Origin: Aliiruegeria sabulilitoris
Lineage (GTDB): Bacteria; Pseudomonadota; Alphaproteobacteria; Rhodobacterales; Rhodobacteraceae
Assembly: GCF_001558155.1 (NCBI RefSeq)
Contig: NZ_LOAS01000001.1
Coordinates: forward strand, 248,001 to 312,000
Length of the DNA stretch: 64,000 nucleotides
Reading direction: 5' to 3'
Shown here: positions 44,704-54,651 of the stretch, piece after piece
Numbering within the stretch: the first letter of the stretch is position 1
How the letters are laid out: each line of letters opens with the position of its first letter
Made by a program: the position numbers and the translations under genes
Notes under the pieces: model-generated
What the model saw: only the letters and a program-made list of their open reading frames with translations
Told to the model about the DNA's origin: nothing
Database searches by the model: none

Positions 44704-45507
44704 TCAGCTATAGGCGATCACGAGCAGCACGATACCGAGAACGACGCGGTAGATCACGTAAGGGGTGAAGCTGACCGAGCGAAGCAGTCGCATCATGAAG
44801 CTCAATGCCAGAAGCGCGGCCACGAAGGAAAAACACGCCGCGATGGAGGCATCGCGCAAAAGCGCCATGTCTCCTTCGGCAATGACATCAAGGCCGAGCA
44901 ACGCGCCGGATGCCATAATCGTCGGGATGGACATGAGCATCGAGATGCGGGCTGCGTCGCCACGAGCAAAACCCATATGTCGGGCACCGGTGATGCAGAT
45001 ACCCGAGCGAGACGTCCCCGGGATCAACGCTACCGCCTGCCAGAGCCCCAGGATCCAGGCCTGGCGCAGGGACCAGTCGGAGGCCTTAAGGTTTTCCGCC
45101 CCCTTCTGGTCCGTCCAGTAGAGCAGGATTCCGAAGAGCAGCATTGTCCAACCAATCACGGCGGTGGAGCGCATGGCCTCATCCAGGCCTGTCAGCTTCA
45201 GAACCAGTCCGACGGCCATCACAGGGATGGTCGCGATGATCAAGAGGAAGGCAAGGCGCGCGCCCGGCGTGTCGATACGCCCCAGCAGAAGCGAGGGAAT
45301 ACCCCCGAGGGCTGTCTTCACGTCGGCCCAAAAAAACAGGATGACGGCGAACAGGGTCCCCACATGGGTGGCGACATCTATGGTCAGCCCCTGATCATCC
45401 ATCCCGGTCAAGCTGGGCAAGAGAATCAGGTGGCCCGAGGAGGAAACGGGAAGAAACTCCGTAATGCCTTGAATTATCGAGACCAGTAGAATGTGAAAGA
45501 GCGTCAT
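44704..45507 (-). CDS. uppP: Undecaprenyl-diphosphatase UppP (BacA)
   Basis: A 267-residue multi-pass membrane enzyme that dephosphorylates undecaprenyl diphosphate to recycle the peptidoglycan lipid carrier; overexpression gives bacitracin resistance in other species. The family signatures are QGITEFLPVSSSGHL near the N-terminus and PGTSRSGICITGA in the middle. ATG at 45507 starts the first helix; longer in-frame starts extend into the intergenic region and the start of gltD on the other strand. It is divergent from gltD. Confidence 0.95.
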   Translation of the reverse strand: MTLFHILLVSIIQGITEFLPVSSSGHLILLPSLTGMDDQGLTIDVATHVGTLFAVILFFWADVKTALGGIPSLLLGRIDTPGARLAFLLIIATIPVMAVGLVLKLTGLDEAMRSTAVIGWTMLLFGILLYWTDQKGAENLKASDWSLRQAWILGLWQAVALIPGTSRSGICITGARHMGFARGDAARISMLMSIPTIMASGALLGLDVIAEGDMALLRDASIAACFSFVAALLALSFMMRLLRSVSFTPYVIYRVVLGIVLLVIAYS

Positions 45508-45722
45508 TGGTGTAGGTCCCTGATCAAAATCGTCGGCAGAGTAACCGGATGATTCTGAATGAAAAGACCAGAAACATGACAGCTTTGCTGTCTCAATTTC
45601 AAACGGCCGCGAAAAAAAGGGTCCCCTTGCCGGGAAAATTCTACAAAGTAGGTCACTGTTTATGACTTTATTTCTTTTGAGCAGGCGTGTATTCAGCGCG
45701 GACTGAATTATGGAGGCAGCCA

Positions 45723-47159
45723 GTGGCCAAACAGCGAATGCTCCAGTTCGTGTCCGTGGACAAGCAGATGCCCGCGAAGCGGGAAGCAGATGACCGGGCG
45801 CACGACTTCCTGGAGATCTATGGTGAATTCGCCGAGGCGAAAGCCGAGGAGCAGGCCGGTCGATGCAGCCAGTGCGGGGTTCCGTACTGCCAGTCACATT
45901 GCCCGCTGCACAACAATATCCCCGATTGGCTCAAGCTCACGGCCGAGGGCCGGCTGGAGGAGGCCTATCAGGTCAGCCAGTTGACCAATACCTTCCCCGA
46001 GATCTGTGGGCGGATCTGCCCGCAGGACCGGCTGTGCGAAGGCAATTGCGTCATCGAGCAATCCGGCCATGGTACAGTGACCATCGGTGCGGTGGAGAAG
46101 TTCATCACCGACACGGCGTGGGAAAAAGGCTGGGTGCAACCAATCAAGCCCGCCACGGAACGCACCGAAAGCGTCGGCATCATCGGTGCCGGCCCCGGCG
46201 GACTGGCTGCGGCCGACAGGCTGCGTCGTGCCGGTGTTCAGGTGACGGTTTATGACCGCTATGACCGCGCGGGCGGCTTGCTGACCTATGGCATTCCGGG
46301 CTTCAAGCTCGAGAAGGACATCGTGATGCGCCGCAACGAGCAGCTTGAACAGAGCGGCGTGGATTTCGTGCTCAACTGCAATATCGGCGAGGACATCTCC
46401 TTCGACGAGATCCGCAAGAAGCATGACGCGGTGCTGATCGCGACCGGCGTGTACCAGTCGCGTGATCTGCAGGCGCCGGGCTCCGGCGCACATGGAATCG
46501 TGCGGGCCATCGATTATCTGACGGCCTCCAACCGCAAGAATTTCGGCGATGCCGTTCCGGAATACGATAATGGCGAGCTGAATGCCGAAGGCCGCAAGGT
46601 TGTCGTCATCGGCGGCGGCGACACTGCGATGGACTGCGTCCGGACCGCGATTCGCCAAGGCGCCAAGAGCGTGAAATGTCTTTATCGCCGCGACCGCGCC
46701 AACATGCCCGGCTCGCAGCGCGAGGTGCAGAATGCCGAGGAAGAAGGCGTTGTCTTCGAATGGCTGACCGCGCCGAACGGCTTCGTGGGCGAGCCCGTGT
46801 CGGGCGTGATGGTACAGAAGATGCGCCTCGGCGCGCCGGATGCGTCGGGTCGGCAACGCCCTGAGGTGATCGAGGGGGCCGACTATGTCGAAGAGGCCGA
46901 TCTGGTCATCAAGGCGCTCGGTTTCGAGCCGGAGGAGCTTCCGTCCTTGTGGAGCCAGCCTCAGCTCGAAGTGACCCGCTGGGGCACGATCAAGGCCGAT
47001 TTCCGGAGCCATCAGACCTCCATGCCGGGCGTTTACGCCGTGGGCGACATCGTGCGCGGTGCCTCGCTCGTGGTCTGGGCGATCCGGGACGGGCGCGAGG
47101 CCGCCGATGCGATGATCGAGGGTTTCGACACGGCGGCGGCCGCTGTGGCGGCGGAATAA
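45723..47159 (+). CDS. gltD: Glutamate synthase small subunit GltD
   Basis: A 478-residue NADPH-dependent FAD protein that supplies electrons to GltB for glutamate synthesis from glutamine and 2-oxoglutarate. The N-terminal cluster ligands are C48, C51, C56 and C60 (CSQCGVPYCQSHC). The FAD site is GIIGAGPGGLAAA and the NADPH site VVVIGGGDTAMDC. The start is GTG at 45723 with GGAGG at about 45712-45716. It heads a gltD-hypothetical-gltB cluster, the reverse of the gltB-gltD order in E. coli. Confidence 0.95.
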   Translation: MAKQRMLQFVSVDKQMPAKREADDRAHDFLEIYGEFAEAKAEEQAGRCSQCGVPYCQSHCPLHNNIPDWLKLTAEGRLEEAYQVSQLTNTFPEICGRICPQDRLCEGNCVIEQSGHGTVTIGAVEKFITDTAWEKGWVQPIKPATERTESVGIIGAGPGGLAAADRLRRAGVQVTVYDRYDRAGGLLTYGIPGFKLEKDIVMRRNEQLEQSGVDFVLNCNIGEDISFDEIRKKHDAVLIATGVYQSRDLQAPGSGAHGIVRAIDYLTASNRKNFGDAVPEYDNGELNAEGRKVVVIGGGDTAMDCVRTAIRQGAKSVKCLYRRDRANMPGSQREVQNAEEEGVVFEWLTAPNGFVGEPVSGVMVQKMRLGAPDASGRQRPEVIEGADYVEEADLVIKALGFEPEELPSLWSQPQLEVTRWGTIKADFRSHQTSMPGVYAVGDIVRGASLVVWAIRDGREAADAMIEGFDTAAAAVAAE

Positions 47160-47187
47160 CCGCAGCACGGCCGGCAAAGGGACAGAT

Positions 47188-47943
47188 ATGGGACGAACTG
47201 AACGGACATGGCTGCTGGGTTTGGCGGGCGCGCTTGCGTTGACCGCCCTGCCCGCCTTGGCTGATTCGATCGAAGTACCCGAGGGCTGCGAAGGCTTTCT
47301 GACGGTTCAGCAGAAGGGTTGCGGCGTCTCCCATTACTGGCGGTGCGAGGCCGCACCGGAGGGGACGGCTTGGGAAGTGCATTACGATGTCGAGGGCGTC
47401 TATTCGCTCTCGGTCTATGATCATGACTTCCAGTGGCTCGACAGTCAGTATTTCCGGCAGAACACCCGGGAGCATCTTACCGAAACCGCTCCGGACCCGG
47501 CCTCGCTTGGGGAATTGCTGGAAACCGGTCAGGACAGCTACGCTTTCGTGATCCGGGAAGAAGGCCCCGAAGGCATTCGCGACGTGGTGCACCAGGGCGA
47601 GGACCGACTGACCGGGCGCACGGTGGTGATCGACGGCGTCGAGCTGCTTGAGACGGAATACACCTCGACCGCGATGGATGCGGACAGTGGTGAAGAGATC
47701 TTTGCCGTGGCCGGCAATCAATACGTGCTGGCCGAAGAGCGATTGTTCTTCCTCGGCGCCGACAGCTTTCTGCAGGACGGCGAGGAAATGAAAAACGATT
47801 TCAGCCCGGTGCGGTTCATCCGCCCCGGCGAGGCGGGGTTCACGGAGATGACACCGCTCTACGGATGCAACGCGACGGAGGAGATCGGCTATTTGCCGCC
47901 TGCCTCTGCCCAGCGAAAGGAGAAGCGCAATGACGACCTATGA
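47188..47943 (+). CDS. Secreted protein of unknown function between gltD and gltB
   Basis: A 251-residue protein with a signal peptide (WLLGLAGALALTALPALA). The mature part has several cysteines (CEGF, GCGVSHYWRC, YGCN) that could form disulfides in the periplasm. I do not recognise a domain. The stop overlaps the gltB start by 14 bases and the gene begins 28 bases after gltD, so it is embedded in the glutamate synthase operon. A role in that pathway is not obvious, because glutamate synthase is cytoplasmic. Confidence 0.8.
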   Translation: MGRTERTWLLGLAGALALTALPALADSIEVPEGCEGFLTVQQKGCGVSHYWRCEAAPEGTAWEVHYDVEGVYSLSVYDHDFQWLDSQYFRQNTREHLTETAPDPASLGELLETGQDSYAFVIREEGPEGIRDVVHQGEDRLTGRTVVIDGVELLETEYTSTAMDADSGEEIFAVAGNQYVLAEERLFFLGADSFLQDGEEMKNDFSPVRFIRPGEAGFTEMTPLYGCNATEEIGYLPPASAQRKEKRNDDL

Positions 47944-50900
47944 CGATACGTGGGCCGAGGCCGAACGGGCCAAGCGCGAGGAACTGGCGAAGACCGGCAT
48001 GTACCGCGAAGAGGAAGAGCATTCCTCCTGCGGCGTGGGCCTTGTGGTGGCCATTGATGGCAAGAAGAGCCGCAAGGTGGTCGAAGACGGCATCAATGCG
48101 CTGAAGGCGGTCTGGCACCGCGGCGCGGTCGATGCCGACGGCAAGACCGGCGACGGCGCGGGCATCCATGTGCAGATCCCGGTGCCCTTCTTTTATGACC
48201 AGATCCGCCGCACCGGCCACGAGCCGGATGTGGAAAAGCTGATCGCCGTGGGCCAGATCTTCCTGCCCCGGATCGATTTTGGCGCCCAGGAAGCCTGCCG
48301 GACCATCGTCGAGAGCGAAGTCCTGCGGATGGGCTACTACATCTATGGCTGGCGCCACGTGCCGGTGGATATCTCCTGCCTTGGCGAAAAGGCCAATGCG
48401 ACGCGTCCGGAGATCGAACAGATCCTGATCTCCAACACCAAGGGCGTGGACGAGGAGACGTTCGAGCGCGAGCTCTATGTTATCCGCCGCCGCATCGAGA
48501 AGGCCGCGTCGACCCGTCGGGTGCCGGATTTCTATGTCTGCTCGCTCTCCTGCCGCTCGATCATCTACAAGGGGATGATGCTGGCCGAACAGGTGGCCGA
48601 GTTCTATCCGGATCTGCAGGACGAGCGTTTCGAGAGCGCCTTTGCGATCTATCACCAGCGCTATTCGACCAACACCTTCCCGCAATGGTGGCTGGCCCAG
48701 CCCTTCCGCATGCTTGCCCATAACGGCGAGATCAACACGCTCAAGGGCAACACGAACTGGATGAAGAGCCACGAGATCCGGATGGCGCACGCGACCTTCG
48801 GGCCGATGGCCGAGGACATCAAGCCGATCATCGCGCAGGGTTCGTCGGATTCCGCCGCGCTCGACTCGGTGTTCGAAATGCTGGTGCGCGCCGGGCGTTC
48901 GGCGCCGATGGCCAAGACCATGCTGGTGCCCGAGAGCTGGTCCCAGCAGGCTGTGGATCTTCCGCAGAACTGGCAGGATATGTATTCCTACGTGAACTCC
49001 GTCATGGAGCCCTGGGACGGCCCCGCTGCGCTGGCCATGACCGATGGCCGTTGGGTCGTTGGCGGGCTGGACCGCAACGGCCTGCGCCCGATGCGCTATG
49101 TCGTGACGGGCGACGGGCTGCTGATCGCCGGTTCCGAGGTCGGCATGGTCCCGACGAACGAAACCAGCGTGGTCGAGAAGGGCGCGCTTGGCCCGGGCCA
49201 GATGATCGCCGTCAACATGTCCACCGGCAAGCTCTTCCATGACAAGGAGCTGAAGGACAAGCTGGCCTCCTCGCAGCCTTTCGGCGAATGGGTGGAAAAG
49301 GTTGTCGAGCTTGACAGCGTTCTTGCCGGCGAGACCGAGAAGCCGCTCTTTACCGGCGCCGAGCTGCGCAAGCGGCAGATCGCGGCTGGCTACTCCGTTG
49401 AGGAGCTGGAACAGATTCTCGCTCCCATGGCCGAGGACGGCAAGGAAGCGATCGCGTCCATGGGCGATGACACGCCTTCGGCCGTGCTGTCCGAGAAATA
49501 CCGCCCGCTGAGCCATTTCTTCCGCCAGAACTTCTCCCAGGTGACGAACCCGCCGATCGACTCCTTGCGCGAATATCGCGTGATGAGCCTGAAGACGCGT
49601 TTCGGCAACCTCAAGAACGTTCTCGACGAGGACAGCTCGCAGACCGAGATCCTGATCCTGGAGAGCCCCTTCGTCGGCAATGCCCAGTTCGACAAGCTGG
49701 TCGCCGAGTTCAACGCGCCGATGATCGAGATCGACTGTACCTTCCCGGCAGGCGGCGAGCAGAGCGCGCTGCGCGTGGCGCTCGACCGGATCCGGACCGA
49801 GGCGGAAGACGCCGTGCGCTCGGGTACCGGCCATATCGTTCTGACTGATCACCATCAGTCGGACGACAAGGTGCCGATGCCGATGATCCTTGCCACGAGC
49901 GCCGTGCATTCCTGGCTCACGCGCAAGGGGCTGCGGACCTTCTGCTCGCTCAACGTGCGTTCGGCCGAATGCGTCGATCCGCATTACTTCGCCGTGCTTA
50001 TCGGTTGCGGTGCGACGGTGGTGAACGCCTATCTGGCCGAGGACAGCCTGGCAGACCGCATCGAACGCGGCCTGCTGGACGGCCCGCTCAACGCGGCGAT
50101 GTCGCGGTACCGCGCGGCCATTGATGCCGGCTTGCTCAAGATCATGTCCAAGATGGGTATCTCCGTCATCTCCTCCTATCGGGGCGGGCTGAATTTCGAG
50201 GCCGTCGGCCTCTCCCGCGCCATGGTGGCGGAATATTTCCCCGGTATGACCAGCCGCATCTCGGGCATCGGCATTGCCGGTGTCCAGCGCAAGGCGGAAA
50301 AGGTCCACAAGGATGGCTGGGGGGGCGGCACCGATATCCTGCCGCTCGGTGGCTTCTACAAGGCCCGCAAGTCCGGCGAGACCCATGCCTGGGGTGCGCA
50401 GACGATGCACATGATGCAATCGGCGTGCAACACCGGCTCTTTCGAGCTGTGGAAGCAGTACTCGAAGAAGATGCAGGCGAACCCGCCGATCCACCTGCGC
50501 GACCTTATGAATTTCAAGCCGCTTGGCCGTCCGGTGCCGATCGAAGAGGTCGAGTCGATCACCTCGATCCGCAAGCGTTTCGTGACGCCGGGCATGTCGC
50601 TGGGGGCACTCTCGCCCGAGGCGCACAAGACGCTCAACGTCGCCATGAACCGGATCGGCGCCAAGTCGGATTCCGGCGAGGGGGGCGAAGATCCGGCGCA
50701 TTTCGTGCCCGAGCCGAATGGCGACAACCCTTCGGCCAAGATCAAGCAGGTGGCCTCGGGCCGTTTCGGCGTGACCGCCGAGTACCTGAACCACTGCGAG
50801 GAGCTTGAGATCAAGGTGGCCCAGGGCGCCAAGCCCGGCGAGGGCGGCCAGCTTCCGGGGCTCAAGGTCACCGATCTTATCGCGCGGCTGCGCCACTCCA

Positions 50901-52468
50901 CCAAGGGCGTGACGCTGATTTCACCGCCGCCGCACCACGATATCTACTCGATCGAAGACCTCGCGCAGCTGATCTATGACCTCAAGCAGATCAACCCGCG
51001 GGCCAAGGTGACGGTGAAGCTCGTGGCCTCCTCCGGTGTCGGCACCATCGCCGCCGGCGTGGCCAAGGCCAAGGCCGACGTGATCCTGATCTCCGGTCAT
51101 AACGGTGGTACCGGCGCTTCGCCCGCGACCTCGATCAAATATGCCGGACTCCCCTGGGAGATGGGCCTGACCGAGGCGCATCAGGTGCTGGCGATGAACA
51201 AGCTGCGCGACCGCGTGACGCTCCGCACCGATGGCGGGCTCCGCACGGGCCGCGACATCGTCATCGCGGCCATGCTCGGCGCCGAGGAATACGGTATCGG
51301 CACCGCCGCGCTCATCGCGATGGGCTGCATCATGGTGCGCCAGTGCCAGTCCAACACCTGCCCGGTCGGCGTCTGCACGCAGGACCAGAAACTGCGCGAC
51401 AAGTTCACCGGGTCTGCGGACAAGGTGGTGAACCTGATCACCTTCTACGCCCAGGAAGTGCGCGAGATTTTGGCCGAACTTGGCGCCAAGAGCCTCGAGG
51501 AGGTGATCGGCCGCACCGACCTGCTGGCGCAGGTATCGCGCGGCAACGCGCATCTGGACGACCTGGACCTCAACCCGCTGCTGATCACGGTCGATGGCGC
51601 CAGCGACATCACCTACGATCTGCGCAAACCGCGGAACCCGGTGCCGGATACGCTCGACGCGCAGATCGTGGCCGATGCGGCGCGGTTCCTGAAGGACGGG
51701 GAGAAGATGCAGCTCTCCTATGCCGTTCAGAACACGCACCGTACCATCGGCACGCGGACCTCATCGCATATCGTGCAGCGTTTCGGCATGCGAAACGCGC
51801 TGCAGCCCGATCACCTGACAGTAAAGCTGACCGGCTCTGCCGGCCAGTCGCTCGGGGCCTTCGGCGCGCCGGGACTGAAGCTCGAAGTGGCGGGCGATGC
51901 CAACGACTATGTCGGCAAGGGCCTGTCGGGAGCGACCATCGTCGTACGCCCGCCGATGAACTCGCCGCTGAAGGCGGATGAGAACACGATCATCGGCAAC
52001 ACGGTGCTTTATGGCGCGACCGACGGCTATCTCTTTGCCGCTGGGCGTGCAGGCGAGCGCTTCGCGGTGCGGAACTCGGGTGCGAAGGTCGTGATCGAGG
52101 GCTGCGGATCCAACGGTTGTGAATACATGACCGGCGGCATCGCGGTGATCCTCGGTTCCATCGGCGCCAATTTCGGCGCCGGCATGACGGGCGGCATGGC
52201 CTATCTCTATGATCCGGACGGCACGTCGCGCGAGCTGATGAACATGGAGACGCTGGTTACGGCACAGGTCAGCCACCCGCATTGGGAAGCCGAGCTGCGC
52301 GATCTGATCGAACGGCACGTGGCAGAGACGCAATCCGTCAAGGCCGCCGATATCCTTCAGCACTGGGACCTGGAGCTGCGCCATTTCGTGCAGGTCTGCC
52401 CGAAGGAAATGCTGGTGCACATCCCGCACCCGCTCAGCGTCGAAGAGGACGCGATCCCGGCCGAGTGA
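47930..52468 (+). CDS. gltB: Glutamate synthase large subunit GltB
   Basis: A 1512-residue enzyme. A short propeptide precedes C34 in EEEHSSCGVGL, the N-terminal nucleophile of the glutaminase domain after processing. A central domain follows, then the FMN-binding synthase domain and the 3Fe-4S ligands in CQSNTCPVGVC. The C-terminal GXGXG beta-helix region carries YGATDGYLFAAGRAGERF. With GltD it converts glutamine and 2-oxoglutarate to two glutamates. The length fits bacterial GltB. The start overlaps the preceding secreted-protein gene. Confidence 0.97.
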   Translation: MTTYDDTWAEAERAKREELAKTGMYREEEEHSSCGVGLVVAIDGKKSRKVVEDGINALKAVWHRGAVDADGKTGDGAGIHVQIPVPFFYDQIRRTGHEPDVEKLIAVGQIFLPRIDFGAQEACRTIVESEVLRMGYYIYGWRHVPVDISCLGEKANATRPEIEQILISNTKGVDEETFERELYVIRRRIEKAASTRRVPDFYVCSLSCRSIIYKGMMLAEQVAEFYPDLQDERFESAFAIYHQRYSTNTFPQWWLAQPFRMLAHNGEINTLKGNTNWMKSHEIRMAHATFGPMAEDIKPIIAQGSSDSAALDSVFEMLVRAGRSAPMAKTMLVPESWSQQAVDLPQNWQDMYSYVNSVMEPWDGPAALAMTDGRWVVGGLDRNGLRPMRYVVTGDGLLIAGSEVGMVPTNETSVVEKGALGPGQMIAVNMSTGKLFHDKELKDKLASSQPFGEWVEKVVELDSVLAGETEKPLFTGAELRKRQIAAGYSVEELEQILAPMAEDGKEAIASMGDDTPSAVLSEKYRPLSHFFRQNFSQVTNPPIDSLREYRVMSLKTRFGNLKNVLDEDSSQTEILILESPFVGNAQFDKLVAEFNAPMIEIDCTFPAGGEQSALRVALDRIRTEAEDAVRSGTGHIVLTDHHQSDDKVPMPMILATSAVHSWLTRKGLRTFCSLNVRSAECVDPHYFAVLIGCGATVVNAYLAEDSLADRIERGLLDGPLNAAMSRYRAAIDAGLLKIMSKMGISVISSYRGGLNFEAVGLSRAMVAEYFPGMTSRISGIGIAGVQRKAEKVHKDGWGGGTDILPLGGFYKARKSGETHAWGAQTMHMMQSACNTGSFELWKQYSKKMQANPPIHLRDLMNFKPLGRPVPIEEVESITSIRKRFVTPGMSLGALSPEAHKTLNVAMNRIGAKSDSGEGGEDPAHFVPEPNGDNPSAKIKQVASGRFGVTAEYLNHCEELEIKVAQGAKPGEGGQLPGLKVTDLIARLRHSTKGVTLISPPPHHDIYSIEDLAQLIYDLKQINPRAKVTVKLVASSGVGTIAAGVAKAKADVILISGHNGGTGASPATSIKYAGLPWEMGLTEAHQVLAMNKLRDRVTLRTDGGLRTGRDIVIAAMLGAEEYGIGTAALIAMGCIMVRQCQSNTCPVGVCTQDQKLRDKFTGSADKVVNLITFYAQEVREILAELGAKSLEEVIGRTDLLAQVSRGNAHLDDLDLNPLLITVDGASDITYDLRKPRNPVPDTLDAQIVADAARFLKDGEKMQLSYAVQNTHRTIGTRTSSHIVQRFGMRNALQPDHLTVKLTGSAGQSLGAFGAPGLKLEVAGDANDYVGKGLSGATIVVRPPMNSPLKADENTIIGNTVLYGATDGYLFAAGRAGERFAVRNSGAKVVIEGCGSNGCEYMTGGIAVILGSIGANFGAGMTGGMAYLYDPDGTSRELMNMETLVTAQVSHPHWEAELRDLIERHVAETQSVKAADILQHWDLELRHFVQVCPKEMLVHIPHPLSVEEDAIPAE

Positions 52469-52488
52469 TCGCCGCGACGCAGATCAGG

Positions 52489-52528
52489 AAAAGGCAGGCC
52501 GGTCCCTCGGGGCCGGCCTGTGCCTTTT
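52489..52528. terminator. Terminator after gltB
   Basis: AAAAGGC, A, GGCCGG pairs with CCGGCC, TGT, GCCTTTT around a short loop. The A and T runs allow bidirectional action between gltB and the convergent gene. Confidence 0.8.
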
Positions 52529-52534
52529 CACGGC

Positions 52535-53041
52535 TCAGATCCGGGCCACGCCCACGACGTAGTTCTTTCCGTAGTGCTTCGCGCATTTCGGGCAGGTCGT
52601 GTAGAAGAAGAAGACCTCGCTGCTCTCGCAGCCGTGGCTGCGGGCAAGCTCTTCCATCTCGCCGTACCATTCTTTTGCCTTCGAATAGGGACCTTCGAAG
52701 ACACGGGTGACGAAGTCGCCCGAGAGGGTGGTCATTTCCTCCTGCGGCACCGGGTGGTCCACGGAAAAGTAATGTTCCGCCTTCCAAGGCGACAGGTCTT
52801 TGCTTAGCACGATCATGTTGTCGGTATCCCAGCCGCCCGAGGCGCGGATATGCTCGTCGACCCGCCTGAAGACCTTGCCCATGTTCACCGGGACATGCAT
52901 CGCTGCCCGCGTCTCGGCCCTCAGGAAAGGCTTGTCCTCGAAATGCAGCTTCGCGCCGTCCCAGCCGTCGGGATTGAATTTCGGACAGCAATTCGTTGGG
53001 TTCACGCTGTCGTCAAAATGGGGGAGTCGATTGGTCCGCAT
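52535..53041 (-). CDS. Conserved hypothetical protein with C-terminal CxxC
   Basis: A 168-residue soluble protein of unknown function. The N-terminus has NPTNCCPKFNPDGWDG and the C-terminus FFYTTCPKCAKHYGKNYVVG, so paired cysteines at both ends could bind a metal. The middle (VFEGPYSKAKEWYGEMEELA) resembles the GyrI-like small-molecule-binding fold, but weakly. It is convergent with gltB, with a bidirectional terminator between them. Confidence 0.8.
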   Translation of the reverse strand: MRTNRLPHFDDSVNPTNCCPKFNPDGWDGAKLHFEDKPFLRAETRAAMHVPVNMGKVFRRVDEHIRASGGWDTDNMIVLSKDLSPWKAEHYFSVDHPVPQEEMTTLSGDFVTRVFEGPYSKAKEWYGEMEELARSHGCESSEVFFFYTTCPKCAKHYGKNYVVGVARI

Positions 53042-53165
53042 GGCTCTCGCCTCCTGCCGCCGCAGTTTCGCAGATGATGCCTGCCCGCGCCATGACCCGA
53101 GTCAAATCCGGGACGGTATTGCCAGCGACTTGACGGCCGCCGGCCTCGCGCGGCATGTGAGACCC

Positions 53166-53909
53166 GTGGCACAGAAGAAGAGCAGATCGAAGGCCAAGGG
53201 CAAGGCCAGTCGTTCCCGGCAGGACCTCCTGCCGGTCAAGGCTGCCTTGTTCGCTCGGAAGTGGATCTGGCGCGCGCTCTGGGCACCGGTCGTCCTTGTC
53301 CTGTTCCTCGTCATCCTGTTCCGATTCGTGAATCCGCCGACGACCCACACGATCTGGACCGAAGCCCGGCGTCTGGACGGGGTCGAACGGGTCTGGGTAC
53401 CGCTCGAAGAGATGTCGGTTCATGTCCCGCGCTCGGTTGTCGCCGCGGAAGATTCGAATTTCTGCCTCCATTGGGGGTTCGACATGGCGGCGATCCGCGA
53501 GGCGCTGGATGATGGTGGCCAGCGGGGGGCCTCGACGCTTTCCCAGCAAACGGTCAAGAACGTGTTTCTCTGGCAAGGACGCAGTTGGCTGCGAAAAGCG
53601 CTGGAGGCGGCGATTACCCCGGTTGTCGAGTTGGCCTGGCCCAAGCGCCGGATTCTGGAAGTGTATCTGAACGTGGCGGAAATGGATGAAGGCGTTTTCG
53701 GAGCCGAAGCCGCCGCCCAGTCCTATTTCGGAGTTTCGGCCCGGGAACTGGACGCGACCCGCGCCGCCAGAATTGCAGCCGTCCTGCCAAACCCGAAACA
53801 GCGCAACGCGGCAAAACCCACCCCGTGGCTGAAAAAGCGTGCGACCTCGATCGCGGATGGCGCCGCAACCATCGCCTTTGACGGCCGCGCGGCCTGTTTC
53901 GAGGATTGA
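53166..53909 (+). CDS. mtgA: Monofunctional peptidoglycan transglycosylase MtgA
   Basis: A 247-residue inner-membrane protein with a basic lysine-rich N-terminus, one signal anchor (WAPVVLVLFLVILFRFV) and a GT51 domain with VVAAEDSNFCLHWGFD (catalytic glutamate), GASTLSQQTVKNVFLW and RILEVYLNVAEMDEGVFGAE. It polymerises glycan strands from lipid II. The start is probably GTG at 53166, with GTG at 53157 as an alternative; longer starts run into the antisense of the upstream gene. Confidence 0.93.
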   Translation: MAQKKSRSKAKGKASRSRQDLLPVKAALFARKWIWRALWAPVVLVLFLVILFRFVNPPTTHTIWTEARRLDGVERVWVPLEEMSVHVPRSVVAAEDSNFCLHWGFDMAAIREALDDGGQRGASTLSQQTVKNVFLWQGRSWLRKALEAAITPVVELAWPKRRILEVYLNVAEMDEGVFGAEAAAQSYFGVSARELDATRAARIAAVLPNPKQRNAAKPTPWLKKRATSIADGAATIAFDGRAACFED

Positions 53910-53970
53910 AAATGCCCCGCAGGCACGGCAAGAAAAGACGATCCACCCTCACGCTCCCAGAAGGCTCTCG

Positions 53971-54636
53971 ATGAATCGACTTTATCACGTTCCACTTTCT
54001 CCCTTTTGCCGCAAGGTGCGCCTGGTTCTGGCGGAAAAGAAGATCGAGGTGGAGTTGGTCGAAGAACGCTATTGGGAACAGGATCCCGATTTTCTCCGGC
54101 GCAACCCGGCCGGAAAGGTCCCGGTACTGCGAATGGACGGCATGACCATGGCCGAGAGTCAGCCGATCTGTGAGTACCTAGAGGATGTGGCCCCGGAGCC
54201 GGCGCTGCTGCCGAAGGGCGCCAAGGAGCGCTACGAGGTGCGCCGTCTGTGTTCCTGGTTCGACGACAAGTTCCACCACGAGGTGACCGCGAATCTGTTG
54301 TACGAGCGGGTGAACAAGAAGATCACCAAACAGGGTTATCCGGAGAGCAAGAATGTCAAGGCCGGGGCGCGAGCGATCAAGTATCACCTCGACTACATGA
54401 CCTGGCTGCTGGATCAACGCCGCTGGCTCGCGGGCGATCACATGACGCTCGCCGATTTCGCCGCCGCTGCGCATATCTCCTCGCTCGACTACATCAGCGA
54501 TGTCGACTGGAACCGGAGTGCGAACGTCAAGGACTGGTATGCCAAGATCAAGTCCCGCCCGGCCTTCCGCGGACTCCTGGCCGACCAGGTCCCCGGCTTT
54601 CCGCCGTCCCGGCAATATGCTGACCTCGATTTCTGA
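53971..54636 (+). CDS. Glutathione S-transferase family protein
   Basis: A 221-residue protein with an N-terminal thioredoxin-like domain (LYHVPLSPFCRKVRLVLAEK, with SPFC at the active position; GKVPVL with the cis-proline; ESQPICEYLE for glutathione binding) and an all-helical C-terminal domain (LADFAAAAHISSLDY). The substrate is unknown. The gene lies upstream of queG with a 15-base gap, suggesting co-transcription. Confidence 0.9.
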   Translation: MNRLYHVPLSPFCRKVRLVLAEKKIEVELVEERYWEQDPDFLRRNPAGKVPVLRMDGMTMAESQPICEYLEDVAPEPALLPKGAKERYEVRRLCSWFDDKFHHEVTANLLYERVNKKITKQGYPESKNVKAGARAIKYHLDYMTWLLDQRRWLAGDHMTLADFAAAAHISSLDYISDVDWNRSANVKDWYAKIKSRPAFRGLLADQVPGFPPSRQYADLDF

Positions 54637-54651
54637 GACGAGACAGGCGGC

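Noticed and set aside
47840-50896. A 1018-codon minus-strand frame opposite gltB
   Set aside because: Antisense to a well-supported GltB; no recognisable domains and shadow-type composition.
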